A stretch of DNA of 14,387 nt, from positions 1 to 14,387 of the forward strand of contig CALMBE010000521.1 of assembly GCA_937860165.1 (NCBI GenBank), written 5' to 3'. Shown piece after piece: positions 7,001 through 13,850 of the stretch. The stretch is from an uncultured Planctomycetaceae bacterium (lineage in GTDB: Bacteria; Planctomycetota; Planctomycetia; Pirellulales; Lacipirellulaceae). Below the pieces are notes generated by a model. That model was not told the DNA's origin and made no database searches. It saw only the letters and a program-made list of their open reading frames with translations. Made by a program: the position numbers and the translations under genes. Each line of letters begins with the position of its first letter. The first letter of the stretch is position 1.

Positions 7001-8861
7001 CAGGCGTCAGAACGGAACCGTCAGGTGAGACCACGCTAATGAAGCCCAAGGTATCTTCGAGATATCGAATCGGGGCGTTGGCAGGGTTACCGTTAGAAAT
7101 ATCGCCGTTATACCAAGCTCCAATCGAGTTCGGCAAAGTTTGGCCAATGCGACGAGAGACGGCATCCGAAGCCACATTTCCACCACCAATGAAGGGAGCA
7201 GGCTGATGGACGTGGACGCCTGGGTGGCCCAAGCTGGAAGGAGTCGCAACCCGATCCCGGTCGCCACCGCCACCTTCGACGATGCCGACACTATCGATCC
7301 ACTGGGCCCCTACCGGGAGCTGATCGAGGATTCCCACTCCCGTACCGAGAGCAGTTTCAGTCCCATTTTCGTAGGCCCCGACGATGTCATAATCCGTGCC
7401 TTGGGCGATTGCACCGCCAGGACTATAAATCAAGGCATAAGTCTGCGAATTGTCTTCCAGAACACCACCAGGGACCATGAGGGAGGTGAGTTCAACAATG
7501 TTGGACGTTTGATCGGCAATCGAATCGTACTCCCAAGTCCGACCAGCGACATTTGCGTCTCCAGGTACGAAGACCAACAGTCCATTCGCTCCGAAGGTAT
7601 AGGAGCCCAAGTTAATCACGAAATCAGCACGGCCACTACCGGTTCCCCCGTTTTCTTCTTCCTCTCCCTCGAAGACTACAAAGTAGTAATTTGAGAGATT
7701 AGCACCCGGCGTTCCGATGAGTTCGATATATTCTCGGTCGGTTTCGTCATCATTGTTGCTCACATTGGCGAGCACTTCATTAATGAGGATGTCATCATCG
7801 GCAATCGTGACTGTCGCTTGACCGCGTCCGGCTACGGTGGTCCCGCCAGACAACGTTACTAGAACGGTCTCCAACCCTTCGAGATCAACATCGCCGTTGA
7901 TCACCACGTCGATCGTGGCGATTCCTTGATTGGCACCGAAACTGAGCGCCTGAGGGACGGCAACCGCGACAAAATCACCCGCTTGAGCGGGATTAGAACC
8001 GCCCGCTGTTACCGTGTAGTTGATGCTTGTCGGAGCGGCAATGTTGCCCAAGCGAGCAACTTCGACCTTCGCGATCCGGGTTCCCGAGTTTCCTTCGGCT
8101 TCGGAAATCGAAGTATTCAAAATCTGGAAATTGGCAGCCGCGGCAGGCGCGTCATAAGTAATGGTCAACACCGGCCGACTGGCTAAGTCGGATTCTTTCG
8201 TGCGGAAATCCCAACCATTCGTGGCAGCTGTCTCAACCAACCAACCAAAGTTGCTGGCTCCAGCAGCCCAATATTCGAGTGACTTAGTAACGTCGAACTT
8301 TCCAGCAGTTGAGGGACTCAACGCATCAGTTCTAGGCTCTAACAAAACGGCATCGGGGGGAAGATTGGAAGCTTCCCCTTCGGAAGCTTGCACACCACCA
8401 ATTGCCCCAAAACTATTCCAGGTAGCGCTTGATTCGCTCCAATCGGTCTGCATACGGTAGAGGCTCATCTGCATTGCCGCATTCGAACTGTCTTGAACGA
8501 AAACGTCGAGAGTCGCCGAGTTGATAGTTGCGCCAATAGGAATCTGTCCTGGCCCAGTGCCGAAGAGATTGCCGAACTTGAGCAGACCTTGCCGAACATT
8601 GTTGAAATCCTGCTGGTCGGCGCTAATATTTCCTTCGGTCCCGAAGTTGGTATTGCGATCTTGCGAGAAAATCACCGTATCTTCTTGACTTCCATAACCA
8701 CCGGCACCCTGTTGAAACACGGCCACCGCCATGAGGCGTCGATCTTCCAAAGCTTCAAACGAATAGCCCGAACGAGCCTTTTTAGCAAAACGCTTGTAAT
8801 TCTTAGCGGACTTGTTCTTTCGGTTTTTACCAAACAGCGACGACACAAAGTTGCGCGGCAT
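4065..8861 (-). CDS. Giant modular surface/secreted protein: DNRLRE, Calx-beta, lamin-tail, dockerin
   Basis: This 1598-residue protein is probably extracellular. The N-terminus is strongly basic (KNRKNKSAKNYKRFAKKAR) and leads to FEALEDRRLMA (35-45), the planctomycete motif found at the start of many large exported proteins; there is no classical long hydrophobic signal. Approximate modules: DNRLRE-like 47-238 (ALLKF/GLLKF, TDWSESSATWNS, final LTITYD); Calx-beta 243-357; lamin-tail-like 357-625 (INEVLANV, EYIELIG); Calx-beta 628-750; second DNRLRE 754-952 (WDENTASWDS); Calx-beta 955-1068 (DYTVNENGG, IRDND); second lamin-tail 1073-1296 (LNEIFMNS, EFVELAG); beta-sandwich 1302-1425; dockerin 1431-1485 with two calcium loops (D1432/1434/1436/1440/1443 and D1464/1466/1468/1472/1475); acidic tail 1486-1598. 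The start ATG has GAAGGAA about 8 bases upstream. No catalytic domain is seen; adhesion or matrix structure is inferred from the modules. Confidence 0.88.
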   Translation of the reverse strand: MPRNFVSSLFGKNRKNKSAKNYKRFAKKARSGYSFEALEDRRLMAVAVFQQGAGGYGSQEDTVIFSQDRNTNFGTEGNISADQQDFNNVRQGLLKFGNLFGTGPGQIPIGATINSATLDVFVQDSSNAAMQMSLYRMQTDWSESSATWNSFGAIGGVQASEGEASNLPPDAVLLEPRTDALSPSTAGKFDVTKSLEYWAAGASNFGWLVETAATNGWDFRTKESDLASRPVLTITYDAPAAAANFQILNTSISEAEGNSGTRIAKVEVARLGNIAAPTSINYTVTAGGSNPAQAGDFVAVAVPQALSFGANQGIATIDVVINGDVDLEGLETVLVTLSGGTTVAGRGQATVTIADDDILINEVLANVSNNDDETDREYIELIGTPGANLSNYYFVVFEGEEEENGGTGSGRADFVINLGSYTFGANGLLVFVPGDANVAGRTWEYDSIADQTSNIVELTSLMVPGGVLEDNSQTYALIYSPGGAIAQGTDYDIVGAYENGTETALGTGVGILDQLPVGAQWIDSVGIVEGGGGDRDRVATPSSLGHPGVHVHQPAPFIGGGNVASDAVSRRIGQTLPNSIGAWYNGDISNGNPANAPIRYLEDTLGFISVVSPDGSVLTPGSRNILRTVYFRLTDQAKEVAEADGSVTIRIERTGDVANESLTVTYSTFDFGSADEGTDYTGETDTVTFNPGESFKDITIDINGADGLAEGFERFRVLLSNASAGYLVTNGTPTSSGNPNGEATITIKDANVSVKTFQNGVNGYTGTIDAYLDGELTADLFGQEQVVRVDHVKGATVVRPQQALLKFDQLFGNALSQVPVGSKIFDAFLTLNVTNGASGADIELFRMLQVWDENTASWDSPQGAAGIVVDNGVTPDGFEASSQADAIVTEPGKTGKVQIPLNVETIQSWANDSLVNEGWSIISTSSALWSFNSSEAFLAGTFKPELTVLYTDPVALDVGTFGFSVDDYTVNENGGSATITVNRVGGSNGSATVNWGVTPGTGTLAAITGSSSGSIVFGNGEWKKTFNVGINDDAALERDETLNLTLSGVGLTFDKSAATLEIRDNDFLTAGGSLRLNEIFMNSPGNDPPHEFVELAGQAGMGMGSLYYVAIEGLVGPREGTFDKIVDLGAYTNGSNGLSLLTPQEPGFAYNVNPATTQIQDLGTVAVENVNTNNDSVSIMVLFSPTRDLSSFAFDYDWDNDGTLDLPADVQIVDSIGIRTLGQNDLIYGPASNELSFTAAEVDSISRKRSDSDLNDGGAWFGGNLTSAGDDYLLYEAGSVALPLTGASMSPGDLNAGTAIESPLVSLTSITPNPNGTITVTFNGNISQVLAGDGGAAAATGSGFTITDTNGIVIPVIDSRPVVSGIGTSTLSLSFTGSGVSGGLLPAGNYQLNIVGNGFVANSRAVDVSNNGTQVGGFREFEFNVAAAASADYDNDGDVDGRDFLAWQRGFGKPAPTAVKADGDADNDTDVDGADLVVWQAQYGTTPPLVASSTIDEGVEVVAAATTEALAFAEGTWFALPGASVGPAVTTLLAADEPVSEVSYSEGALADAFFALSDSDTIEFLDSSEDLYSFSDDEGAESAFDEVFAEIGSLALAI

Positions 8862-9299
8862 AATTGCGTTCCTTCAGTTAAGTTGCGAAATATGTATGAG
8901 TGAGTAATTCAGTTTGAATACGTTAGAGTCCAGCACGAAGAGGCCTCTGCGATGGTTGTAAGCAAACAACGTGAAGAATGATCGAAGATGGAAATGAATA
9001 TTGTGTGAATCTTTTCTTGTGGAGCACCGTACGGGGACCACTCAAATAGCAGAACTCCATGCACCACACGGCTGGTACAAAAAAATTGCGAGACCTAGTA
9101 CTACAGCGCTATGTCGAATGAATTTAGCCACGGATGAAACACGGACTGAACACTGATAATCAAGAGGATTTCGGGCTTTTCATTGCGGCGACTGCCATGT
9201 TTGCTACCACCAAACGCAGCACTTCCAATCATCCGCGTTTTATCCGTGAAATTCCGTGGTTTTCTTCTATCCTTCCCTGTTCAACACAGCGTAGTAGGA
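8862..9299. other. Non-coding gap upstream of the giant gene
   Basis: No gene is supported here. It holds the ribosome binding site and presumably the promoter of the giant gene (none convincing could be picked out), a CTAG site at 9095-9098, and the inverted repeat at 9128-9259. Confidence 0.6.
9128..9259. repeat. Imperfect inverted repeat, dispersed-repeat type
   Basis: CCACGGATGAAACACGGACT (from 9128) mirrors, imperfectly, the strand complementary to 9226-9259, which reads CCACGGAATTTCACGGATAA. The motif with 'CACGGAT' units resembles a dispersed intergenic repeat I associate with planctomycete-like genomes. It has no coding content. Confidence 0.5.
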
Positions 9300-9959
9300 C
9301 TAAAGACCGGCGGAGGAATCTGTCGATTCTCCCCCGTCTCGGGTACACATCGCATGCCACACCATGCCGTTGACTTCGTTGTCCACAAACCGGACCGAGC
9401 TATCCCCCATGGCGGCATTGACACCCCCATTGTGCCGACTGCGAGCAGAGGCCCAAATGTTGGCTGATTCTCGTTCTTCCTTGCAGGGAAGCTCCCCGAA
9501 GGAAGAACTGTTCTCGATTCCCGTACCACAGGCCGGAATGAGATCCGAACGATCAATGTTTCCCGTGCCCCGGAAGTCGGGTCCTGTCCCCTTCGCATTG
9601 GGAGGAAATTTGCCAGTGAACGCACTCGCGCCCACACTCGGTATCATCCATACCCCACGCCAATCGTCGTTGCCCGCGGGGACACTTTCGTCGATCGAGC
9701 CACCCGTATCGTTGACATCATCCCAAGTGAGTATTTCGCTAAGCATGACTGTGTTCGAGAGGCCGTCTGGGATCTGGGCAGATGAATAACCTTTCCCTAG
9801 TCGTGCACCGACTGGGTATTTCTGGATCCGCATCAGACTGAACATTCCCGAGTATTGTGGCTGCACGTTGACTGGATTGGTCGACTCCTGCGGGACTGCA
9901 TTGAGCATGGTGTTACCACCAAAACAGGCGGCATAGTTTCCTTTGCTTAGGTGACCTAG
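9300..9959 (-). pseudogene. DUF1559-family protein, N-terminus lost at IS boundary
   Basis: About 219 codons of the C-terminal part of a DUF1559 protein remain. This large planctomycete family normally starts with a type IV prepilin-like N-terminus and is thought to be exported. Diagnostic segments are SKGNYAACFGGNT at the break, IPDGLSNTVMLSEIL in the middle, and SRHNGGVNAAMGDSSVRFVD near the end, followed by NGMVWHAMCTRDGGE. The frame is broken where the IS4 element begins (9960). The prepilin cleavage segment and helix expected upstream are absent, and the sequence on the far side of the IS (from 11453) does not code for them. A TTG inside the IS end could start a short product, but it would lack the export signal, so the gene is judged broken. 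Confidence 0.82.
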
Positions 9960-9985
9960 CCCCAATACCGTTTAATGAAGCGTAA
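9960..9985 (+). repeat. Left terminal inverted repeat of the IS4 element
   Basis: Perfect 26-bp complement of 11427-11452. It contains the transposase stop codon (9972-9974). Confidence 0.95.
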
Positions 9986-11363
9986 CTATTGACTGCCTAA
10001 AGGTTTTTGTCGGTTGCGGTGGTCGTCGGTGTTGTGGTCGCTTCTTCGGCCAGTTTGACATCTTTCGTTTGATGACACGCGGGTTGATACGGTTTCGTTT
10101 TGGATCGCAACGTTCGTTGCTCATCTCCCACAACAAGGCTTCGTACCAAGTCCGAAGGGTAGCGACGGTGCTGCCGTCACATTCAGGTAAACGGCACCGC
10201 AGGATCTGAAAGCAGCCGGTAAAGGAAAGTCGGTCGGGGTCGACATCCTCCGTTCGTGCCGCTTGGTGCATCAAACTTCGCACCACGAAATGCCCCAGCG
10301 ACATGGCGTACATTTCTTGGACGACTCCTGCAGGAGTTTGGCTGCGCAGTTGTGCTGGTTTATGGGCACGCTGTGGATCGTGATGGGTCTTTTGTTCGTC
10401 AAAAACCGATTCATGTTCCCAACGCTGGTGGTACAACAGGATCAATTCCTCAGCCGGGTGGGAGTCGGCATCGAGGAAGCTGGTGATCAAAACGTGCTTT
10501 TCGCCATGCCCGGTTCGCTGGGGCTCGTCCAGCGTGTAACGAATCGCCCGCACAACGATGCCCTGCTGATCATGCCGACGAGCTTGCCAAGAAGGATAGA
10601 TTTTCGCCAAAAAGGAGCCGTCGGAAAAAGTTTCAAGCGGTGCGAGAATCGAGTTCTGTGGCACACGACCCAAGAGTTGAATACCACGAGAAAGGCTGTT
10701 TTTCCACAGAGAATAGCTGAAAAACCCGCGGTCGGTAAGCAACAAAGCGTCCGCCGGTAAACGCTTCAGGAGCGCTGGCACGGCTACCGTTTCGTTACGC
10801 CGACAGGGCTTGAGAACGAAAGCCGTTTCCACATGCGTACCCAGTTCTACCAGACTCACTTTTCGCAATTGAGGGAAGGCACCTGGACCACGATGGCCGC
10901 CGGAAGGTCGTCCGAAAGCCGCTTCGTTCGCTTCGGTATCCGACAAATCATAGACCGTACTATCGATGCCCATCAAGCGATAGCCGTGATAGAATGCCCC
11001 GCGCGAGCAAGATTGCGCCACGGGGCGCACCACATGATGGTGAAGGCGTCGCACAGGGGCAATCCCCAGACGCTTCCGCCCGTGACATAACGCGAAACGG
11101 GACGGCGTTGCTTCACCGGTCCGGCTAAACCGAGAGCACTTGAACACTTGTCGAATCGGGACTTCGGTGAACATGCCCATGGCCAGCACAATCCACATCA
11201 TGACTTCATGATTCAGTTCGCAATTTCTTTGGCCGTCACGGCCCGTCTCACATAGACATTGCCGTACCACATCCGGCGTGATAACCTGCTCCAGACCAGC
11301 CAAACGATCCAAAAAACGTGGCGATTCTCCCGCCGGTAAAAACGAAAAACGTCCTTGTCGCAT
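9972..11363 (-). CDS. IS4-family transposase (DDE)
   Basis: This 463-residue transposase moves the surrounding element. The catalytic triad is visible: D134 in GIDSTVYDL, D211 in LLLTDRGFFSY, and E318 in YHQRWEHESVFDEQK. The last segment fits the IS4 signature Y-x2-R-x3-E-x6-K exactly (Y311, R314, E318, K325). The N-terminal part (about 10-110) is of the usual IS4 transposase N-terminal type. The C-terminus is basic (KKRPQHRRPPQP). The ATG at 11363 is preceded by AAGGAGG 8 bases upstream. That site is buried in an inverted repeat (11368-11423), so translation is probably restrained. The frame is complete and the element ends are perfect, so it may be functional. Confidence 0.94.
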   Translation of the reverse strand: MRQGRFSFLPAGESPRFLDRLAGLEQVITPDVVRQCLCETGRDGQRNCELNHEVMMWIVLAMGMFTEVPIRQVFKCSRFSRTGEATPSRFALCHGRKRLGIAPVRRLHHHVVRPVAQSCSRGAFYHGYRLMGIDSTVYDLSDTEANEAAFGRPSGGHRGPGAFPQLRKVSLVELGTHVETAFVLKPCRRNETVAVPALLKRLPADALLLTDRGFFSYSLWKNSLSRGIQLLGRVPQNSILAPLETFSDGSFLAKIYPSWQARRHDQQGIVVRAIRYTLDEPQRTGHGEKHVLITSFLDADSHPAEELILLYHQRWEHESVFDEQKTHHDPQRAHKPAQLRSQTPAGVVQEMYAMSLGHFVVRSLMHQAARTEDVDPDRLSFTGCFQILRCRLPECDGSTVATLRTWYEALLWEMSNERCDPKRNRINPRVIKRKMSNWPKKRPQHRRPPQPTKTFRQSIVTLH

Positions 11364-11367
11364 CTTT

Positions 11368-11423
11368 GCAGCCTCCTTGCTAGCGTTACGAGTTTCACAC
11401 CACGTAAACTAGCAGGAGGCTGC
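11368..11423 (-). promoter_or_regulatory. Inverted repeat sequestering the IS4 transposase ribosome binding site
   Basis: GCAGCCTCCTTGCTAG (11368-11383) is complementary to CTAGCAGGAGGCTGC (11409-11423), giving 15 pairs with one bulged base and a 25-base loop. On minus, the downstream arm contains the whole Shine-Dalgarno AAGGAGG of the transposase. The upstream arm lies directly inside the terminal repeat, so any RNA reading in from outside contains both arms. Confidence 0.65.
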
Positions 11424-11426
11424 ACT

Positions 11427-11452
11427 TTACGCTTCATTAAACGGTATTGGGG
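11427..11452 (-). repeat. Right terminal inverted repeat of the IS4 element
   Basis: Perfect partner of 9960-9985, 3 bases outside the regulatory inverted repeat. Confidence 0.95.
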
Positions 11453-11713
11453 TAAGACCCTCAATTTGGCGATATTGTCCAAAGGTCGTCACGATCAATT
11501 TCTGCCGACGTTGGCTCTGTCTTACCCACCCTACGTTCTTCGTCGTGTCGTCGTGCCGTTGTGGTTCAATCAATCCACAACTCAATCAAACCACGACAAC
11601 GCCACGGCACAACCGGCAATATCCACCCAACCGGGCGGAGTTTGGTTTGCTTGGGCTGCTCTGGAGGGGGTGTTCACTGGCTGGGGTCTGGTTGGGCTGG
11701 TATCCTGAAACTC
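11453..11713. other. Non-coding gap between IS4 element and sulfotransferase
   Basis: No gene is supported. In particular the missing part of the DUF1559 gene is not here. It contains a low-complexity stretch (11540-11572) repeated in inverted orientation after the sulfotransferase, and a small hairpin TTGTGG/CCACAA near 11558-11580. Confidence 0.55.
11540..11572 (+). repeat. Low-complexity repeat, upstream copy
   Basis: It begins TCGTCGTGTCGTCGTG and ends GTGGTTCAATC. The reverse complement of 12613-12646 starts and ends the same way with rearranged middle units. The two copies flank the sulfotransferase gene in opposite orientation. Confidence 0.5.
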
Positions 11714-12589
11714 ATGCTAGAAAGTGAGTTACAACAAGCCTTGGACCGCCCGATTGTCGTCATCGGGTCCCCGCGCTCGGGGACCACGTTGCTCGGGAAT
11801 TTGCTGAAGTGCCATCCCCAGTTGGCCCAACTCGAAGAGCCCCGGCTGACTTGGAAATATGGCAACGACAACAAGTCGGACCTCTTGCGGGCCGGCGATG
11901 CACGGCCCGAAGTCTGTCGGCACATCCGGCAGACTTTCGCTCCGGCAGTCCGCGAGCAGGGTCGAACGCGGCTCGTAGAAAAAACCCCCAGCAACGCCCT
12001 GCGGATGGAGTTTGTCGACCGCGTGTTGCCGGGCTGTATTTTTATTCACACGCTACGCGATGGGGTCGAGTCGGTACTCTCGATCCGCAAATTCTGGCAG
12101 GGACATGCCCGAGGAATTCGCAAGGACAAACTCCTCGAACGGCTCAAGGAAATCGACCTCCGGCGGGCACCCTACTACGCCCGGGAGTTGATTCGGCGGG
12201 TGATTCCGAAGCCCCTGGCGGGACTGGTCAACAAGCCGGTGTGGGGGCCGAGAATTCCTGGTATCGATGGCCTGCTCCAGGAACTGGACCTCTTGGAAGT
12301 ATGCTGCCTGCAATGGCGAATGTGCGTCGAGCTGGCTTGCGACTACGGGCGTCAACTCCCCCCGGGCCGTTACCTGGAGGTCCAATTGTCGGAGATGTCG
12401 CCGGAATTGATGGCCTCGATCTTGGATTTTTGCCAACTGGAAAACACCCCCGAAATGCAAGCCGGGTTCGCTGCCCAGTTTAACCCTGAATTGACAACCC
12501 AGCGGCGCCAGCAGGCCGACCCCCAAGATTTAGCCGTGATCCAGCGGTGGATCGGGCCGACGATGAATTGGTTAGAGGCTGGAGGTTAG
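11714..12589 (+). CDS. Sulfotransferase family protein (PAPS-dependent)
   Basis: This 291-residue protein probably transfers sulfate from PAPS to a hydroxyl, most likely on a glycan given its neighbours. The PAPS 5'-phosphosulfate loop is IGSPRSGTTLLGNLL (residues 17-31). LVEKTPSN (87-94) follows as is usual, and the 3'-phosphate site is IHTLRDGVESVLS with R115 and S123. The C-terminal half (about 190-240) carries the helical part of the family. No signal peptide or membrane segment is seen, so it should act in the cytoplasm. The start at 11714 is chosen because the upstream extension of the frame (to 11561) is repeat-derived and ends just before the conserved domain; no clear Shine-Dalgarno is present. 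The substrate is unknown. It is followed after 200 bases by gmd and fcl on the same strand. Confidence 0.85.
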   Translation: MLESELQQALDRPIVVIGSPRSGTTLLGNLLKCHPQLAQLEEPRLTWKYGNDNKSDLLRAGDARPEVCRHIRQTFAPAVREQGRTRLVEKTPSNALRMEFVDRVLPGCIFIHTLRDGVESVLSIRKFWQGHARGIRKDKLLERLKEIDLRRAPYYARELIRRVIPKPLAGLVNKPVWGPRIPGIDGLLQELDLLEVCCLQWRMCVELACDYGRQLPPGRYLEVQLSEMSPELMASILDFCQLENTPEMQAGFAAQFNPELTTQRRQQADPQDLAVIQRWIGPTMNWLEAGG

Positions 12590-12612
12590 AGCGACTAAAC
12601 CTTACAGTGATA

Positions 12613-12646
12613 GATTGAACCACGACGACACAACGGACACGACGAG
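12613..12646 (-). repeat. Low-complexity repeat, downstream inverted copy
   Basis: On minus it runs from TCGTCGTGT to GTGGTTCAATC like the copy at 11540-11572, with the middle units in a different order. It lies 24 bases after the sulfotransferase stop. Confidence 0.5.
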
Positions 12647-12673
12647 TTTTCCAGAATGTGATCAGTGAATAGT

Positions 12674-12727
12674 GATTTGTGATTGGGAATGAGAAGTGTT
12701 TCTTGTTCTATTCACCAATCACTAATC
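12674..12727. repeat. Inverted repeat in the gmd leader
   Basis: GATTTGTGATTGG (12674-12686) and CCAATCACTAATC (12715-12727) pair over 13 positions with one mismatch around a 28-base loop containing a second small stem (AGAA/TTCT). It lies 62 bases before gmd. It may be a leader structure or one more dispersed repeat; no T run supports termination. Confidence 0.35.
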
Positions 12728-12789
12728 TCGAATCACTCGATTCCGTCCAAATCGACATTAATTATCCGAACTTAGGAATTTCCAAACCA

Positions 12790-13800
12790 ATGACCAAACG
12801 TGCGTTGATTACCGGAATCACAGGCCAAGATGGCTCGTATCTGACGGAGCTGCTCTTGGATAAGGGCTACGAGGTGCATGGCATCATTCGCCGTAGCAGT
12901 TCGTTCAATACCGAGCGGCTGGATCACATTTACAAGGATCCCCATAAGTCGGGCGCGCGGCTGTTCCTGCACTACGGCGACCTGACCGATGCCCAGAACC
13001 TGACAAACTTGGTGCTCGATAACGAACCCGATGAAATCTACAACCTGGGTGCCCAAAGCCATGTACGGGTCTCCTTCGATTCGCCGGTTTACACGTTGCA
13101 GGCCACCGGTGCCGGGGCGCTGAATGTGTTGGAAGCGGCCCGGCAGTTGAACAAACGCCGCCCGGTGCGTGTGTATCAAGCTTCGAGTTCGGAAATGTAT
13201 GGCGATGTGCTCGAAACACCGCAAACCGAGCGGACTCCCTTTCGGCCGCAAAGCCCTTACGCTTGTGCCAAGGTGTATGCGTTTCACCAGACCGTGAATT
13301 ATCGCGAAGCGTATGACCTGTTTGCCAGCAACGGCATCTTGTTCAATCACGAATCCCCGCGGCGGGGCGAAACCTTTGTCACACGCAAGATCACTCGGGC
13401 CGCCACGCGGATCAAGCTGGGACTCCAAGACAAACTTTATTTGGGCAATCTCGATGCGAAACGCGACTGGGGTTTTGCCAAGGATTATGTCGAAGCCATG
13501 TGGCTCATGTTGCAGCACGACAGGCCTGATGATTTTGTCGTCGCCACAAACAAAACCCAATCGATCCGCGAGTTCCTGGAACATTCGTTCGAGTATCTCG
13601 CATTGGATTGGCAAAAGTATGTCGAAATTGATCCCCGTTATTTCCGGCCTACGGAAGTCGATTTGCTCTTGGGGGATTATTCCAAGGCGAAGGAAGCGCT
13701 GGGTTGGGAACCCAAGGTCGATTGCCAACAGCTTGCGAAATTGATGATCGATTCCGATCTAAAGCTCGCCGAAGACGAAGCCAAATTGGCTCGTAAGTAG
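12790..13800 (+). CDS. gmd: GDP-mannose 4,6-dehydratase
   Basis: This 336-residue short-chain dehydrogenase/reductase enzyme converts GDP-D-mannose to GDP-4-keto-6-deoxy-D-mannose, the first step to GDP-L-fucose and also to GDP-rhamnose or GDP-perosamine. The NADP-binding loop is [12 protein letters not shown] (7-18) with [15 protein letters not shown] (34-48) after it. The catalytic segment is ASSSEMYG (131-138), the Y-x3-K pair is Y157/K161 in SPYACAK, and [15 protein letters not shown] (186-200) is the family's substrate region. Length and order are normal for the family. The ATG at 12790 is used because the nucleotide-binding strand begins directly at [12 protein letters not shown]; the in-frame ATG at 12679 would add 37 unrelated residues. 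Only a weak AGGAA precedes it. The fcl start follows the stop by 50 bases, so the two form an operon. Confidence 0.95.
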   Translation: MTKRALITGITGQDGSYLTELLLDKGYEVHGIIRRSSSFNTERLDHIYKDPHKSGARLFLHYGDLTDAQNLTNLVLDNEPDEIYNLGAQSHVRVSFDSPVYTLQATGAGALNVLEAARQLNKRRPVRVYQASSSEMYGDVLETPQTERTPFRPQSPYACAKVYAFHQTVNYREAYDLFASNGILFNHESPRRGETFVTRKITRAATRIKLGLQDKLYLGNLDAKRDWGFAKDYVEAMWLMLQHDRPDDFVVATNKTQSIREFLEHSFEYLALDWQKYVEIDPRYFRPTEVDLLLGDYSKAKEALGWEPKVDCQQLAKLMIDSDLKLAEDEAKLARK

Positions 13801-13850
13801 GTGTGCCGTTCCTTTTCATTTGTCACTTTGAAGCCGCCTAGATAGTTTTA

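Larger units (their letters stand above)
9960..11452 (-). mobile_element. Complete IS4-family insertion sequence
   Basis: The 1493-bp element has perfect 26-bp terminal inverted repeats (9960-9985 and 11427-11452, outer sequence CCCCAATACCGTTTAATGAA). It encodes one intact transposase, whose stop codon lies inside the left repeat. The flanks CTAG (9956-9959) and TAAG (11453-11456) do not match, so there is no target duplication. This fits a deletion next to the element or recombination between copies after insertion. Confidence 0.92.

Noticed and set aside
6411..7028. A 205-codon plus-strand frame inside the giant gene, and several others in 4000-8900
   Set aside because: They lie antisense to an intact, domain-rich gene and show no recognisable protein pattern or ribosome site.
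11453..11713. The missing N-terminal part of the DUF1559 gene
   Set aside because: The minus frame next to the IS reads DNIAKLRVLP and earlier DNA is low-complexity; no prepilin cleavage motif or hydrophobic helix is present.
11561..11713. A 51-residue N-terminal extension of the sulfotransferase
   Set aside because: The codons come from repeat-like DNA, and the PAPS-binding loop sits at the normal distance from the ATG at 11714.
12772..13728. A 318-codon open frame on minus opposite gmd
   Set aside because: It is an antisense shadow; the plus frame carries the full set of GDP-mannose dehydratase motifs.
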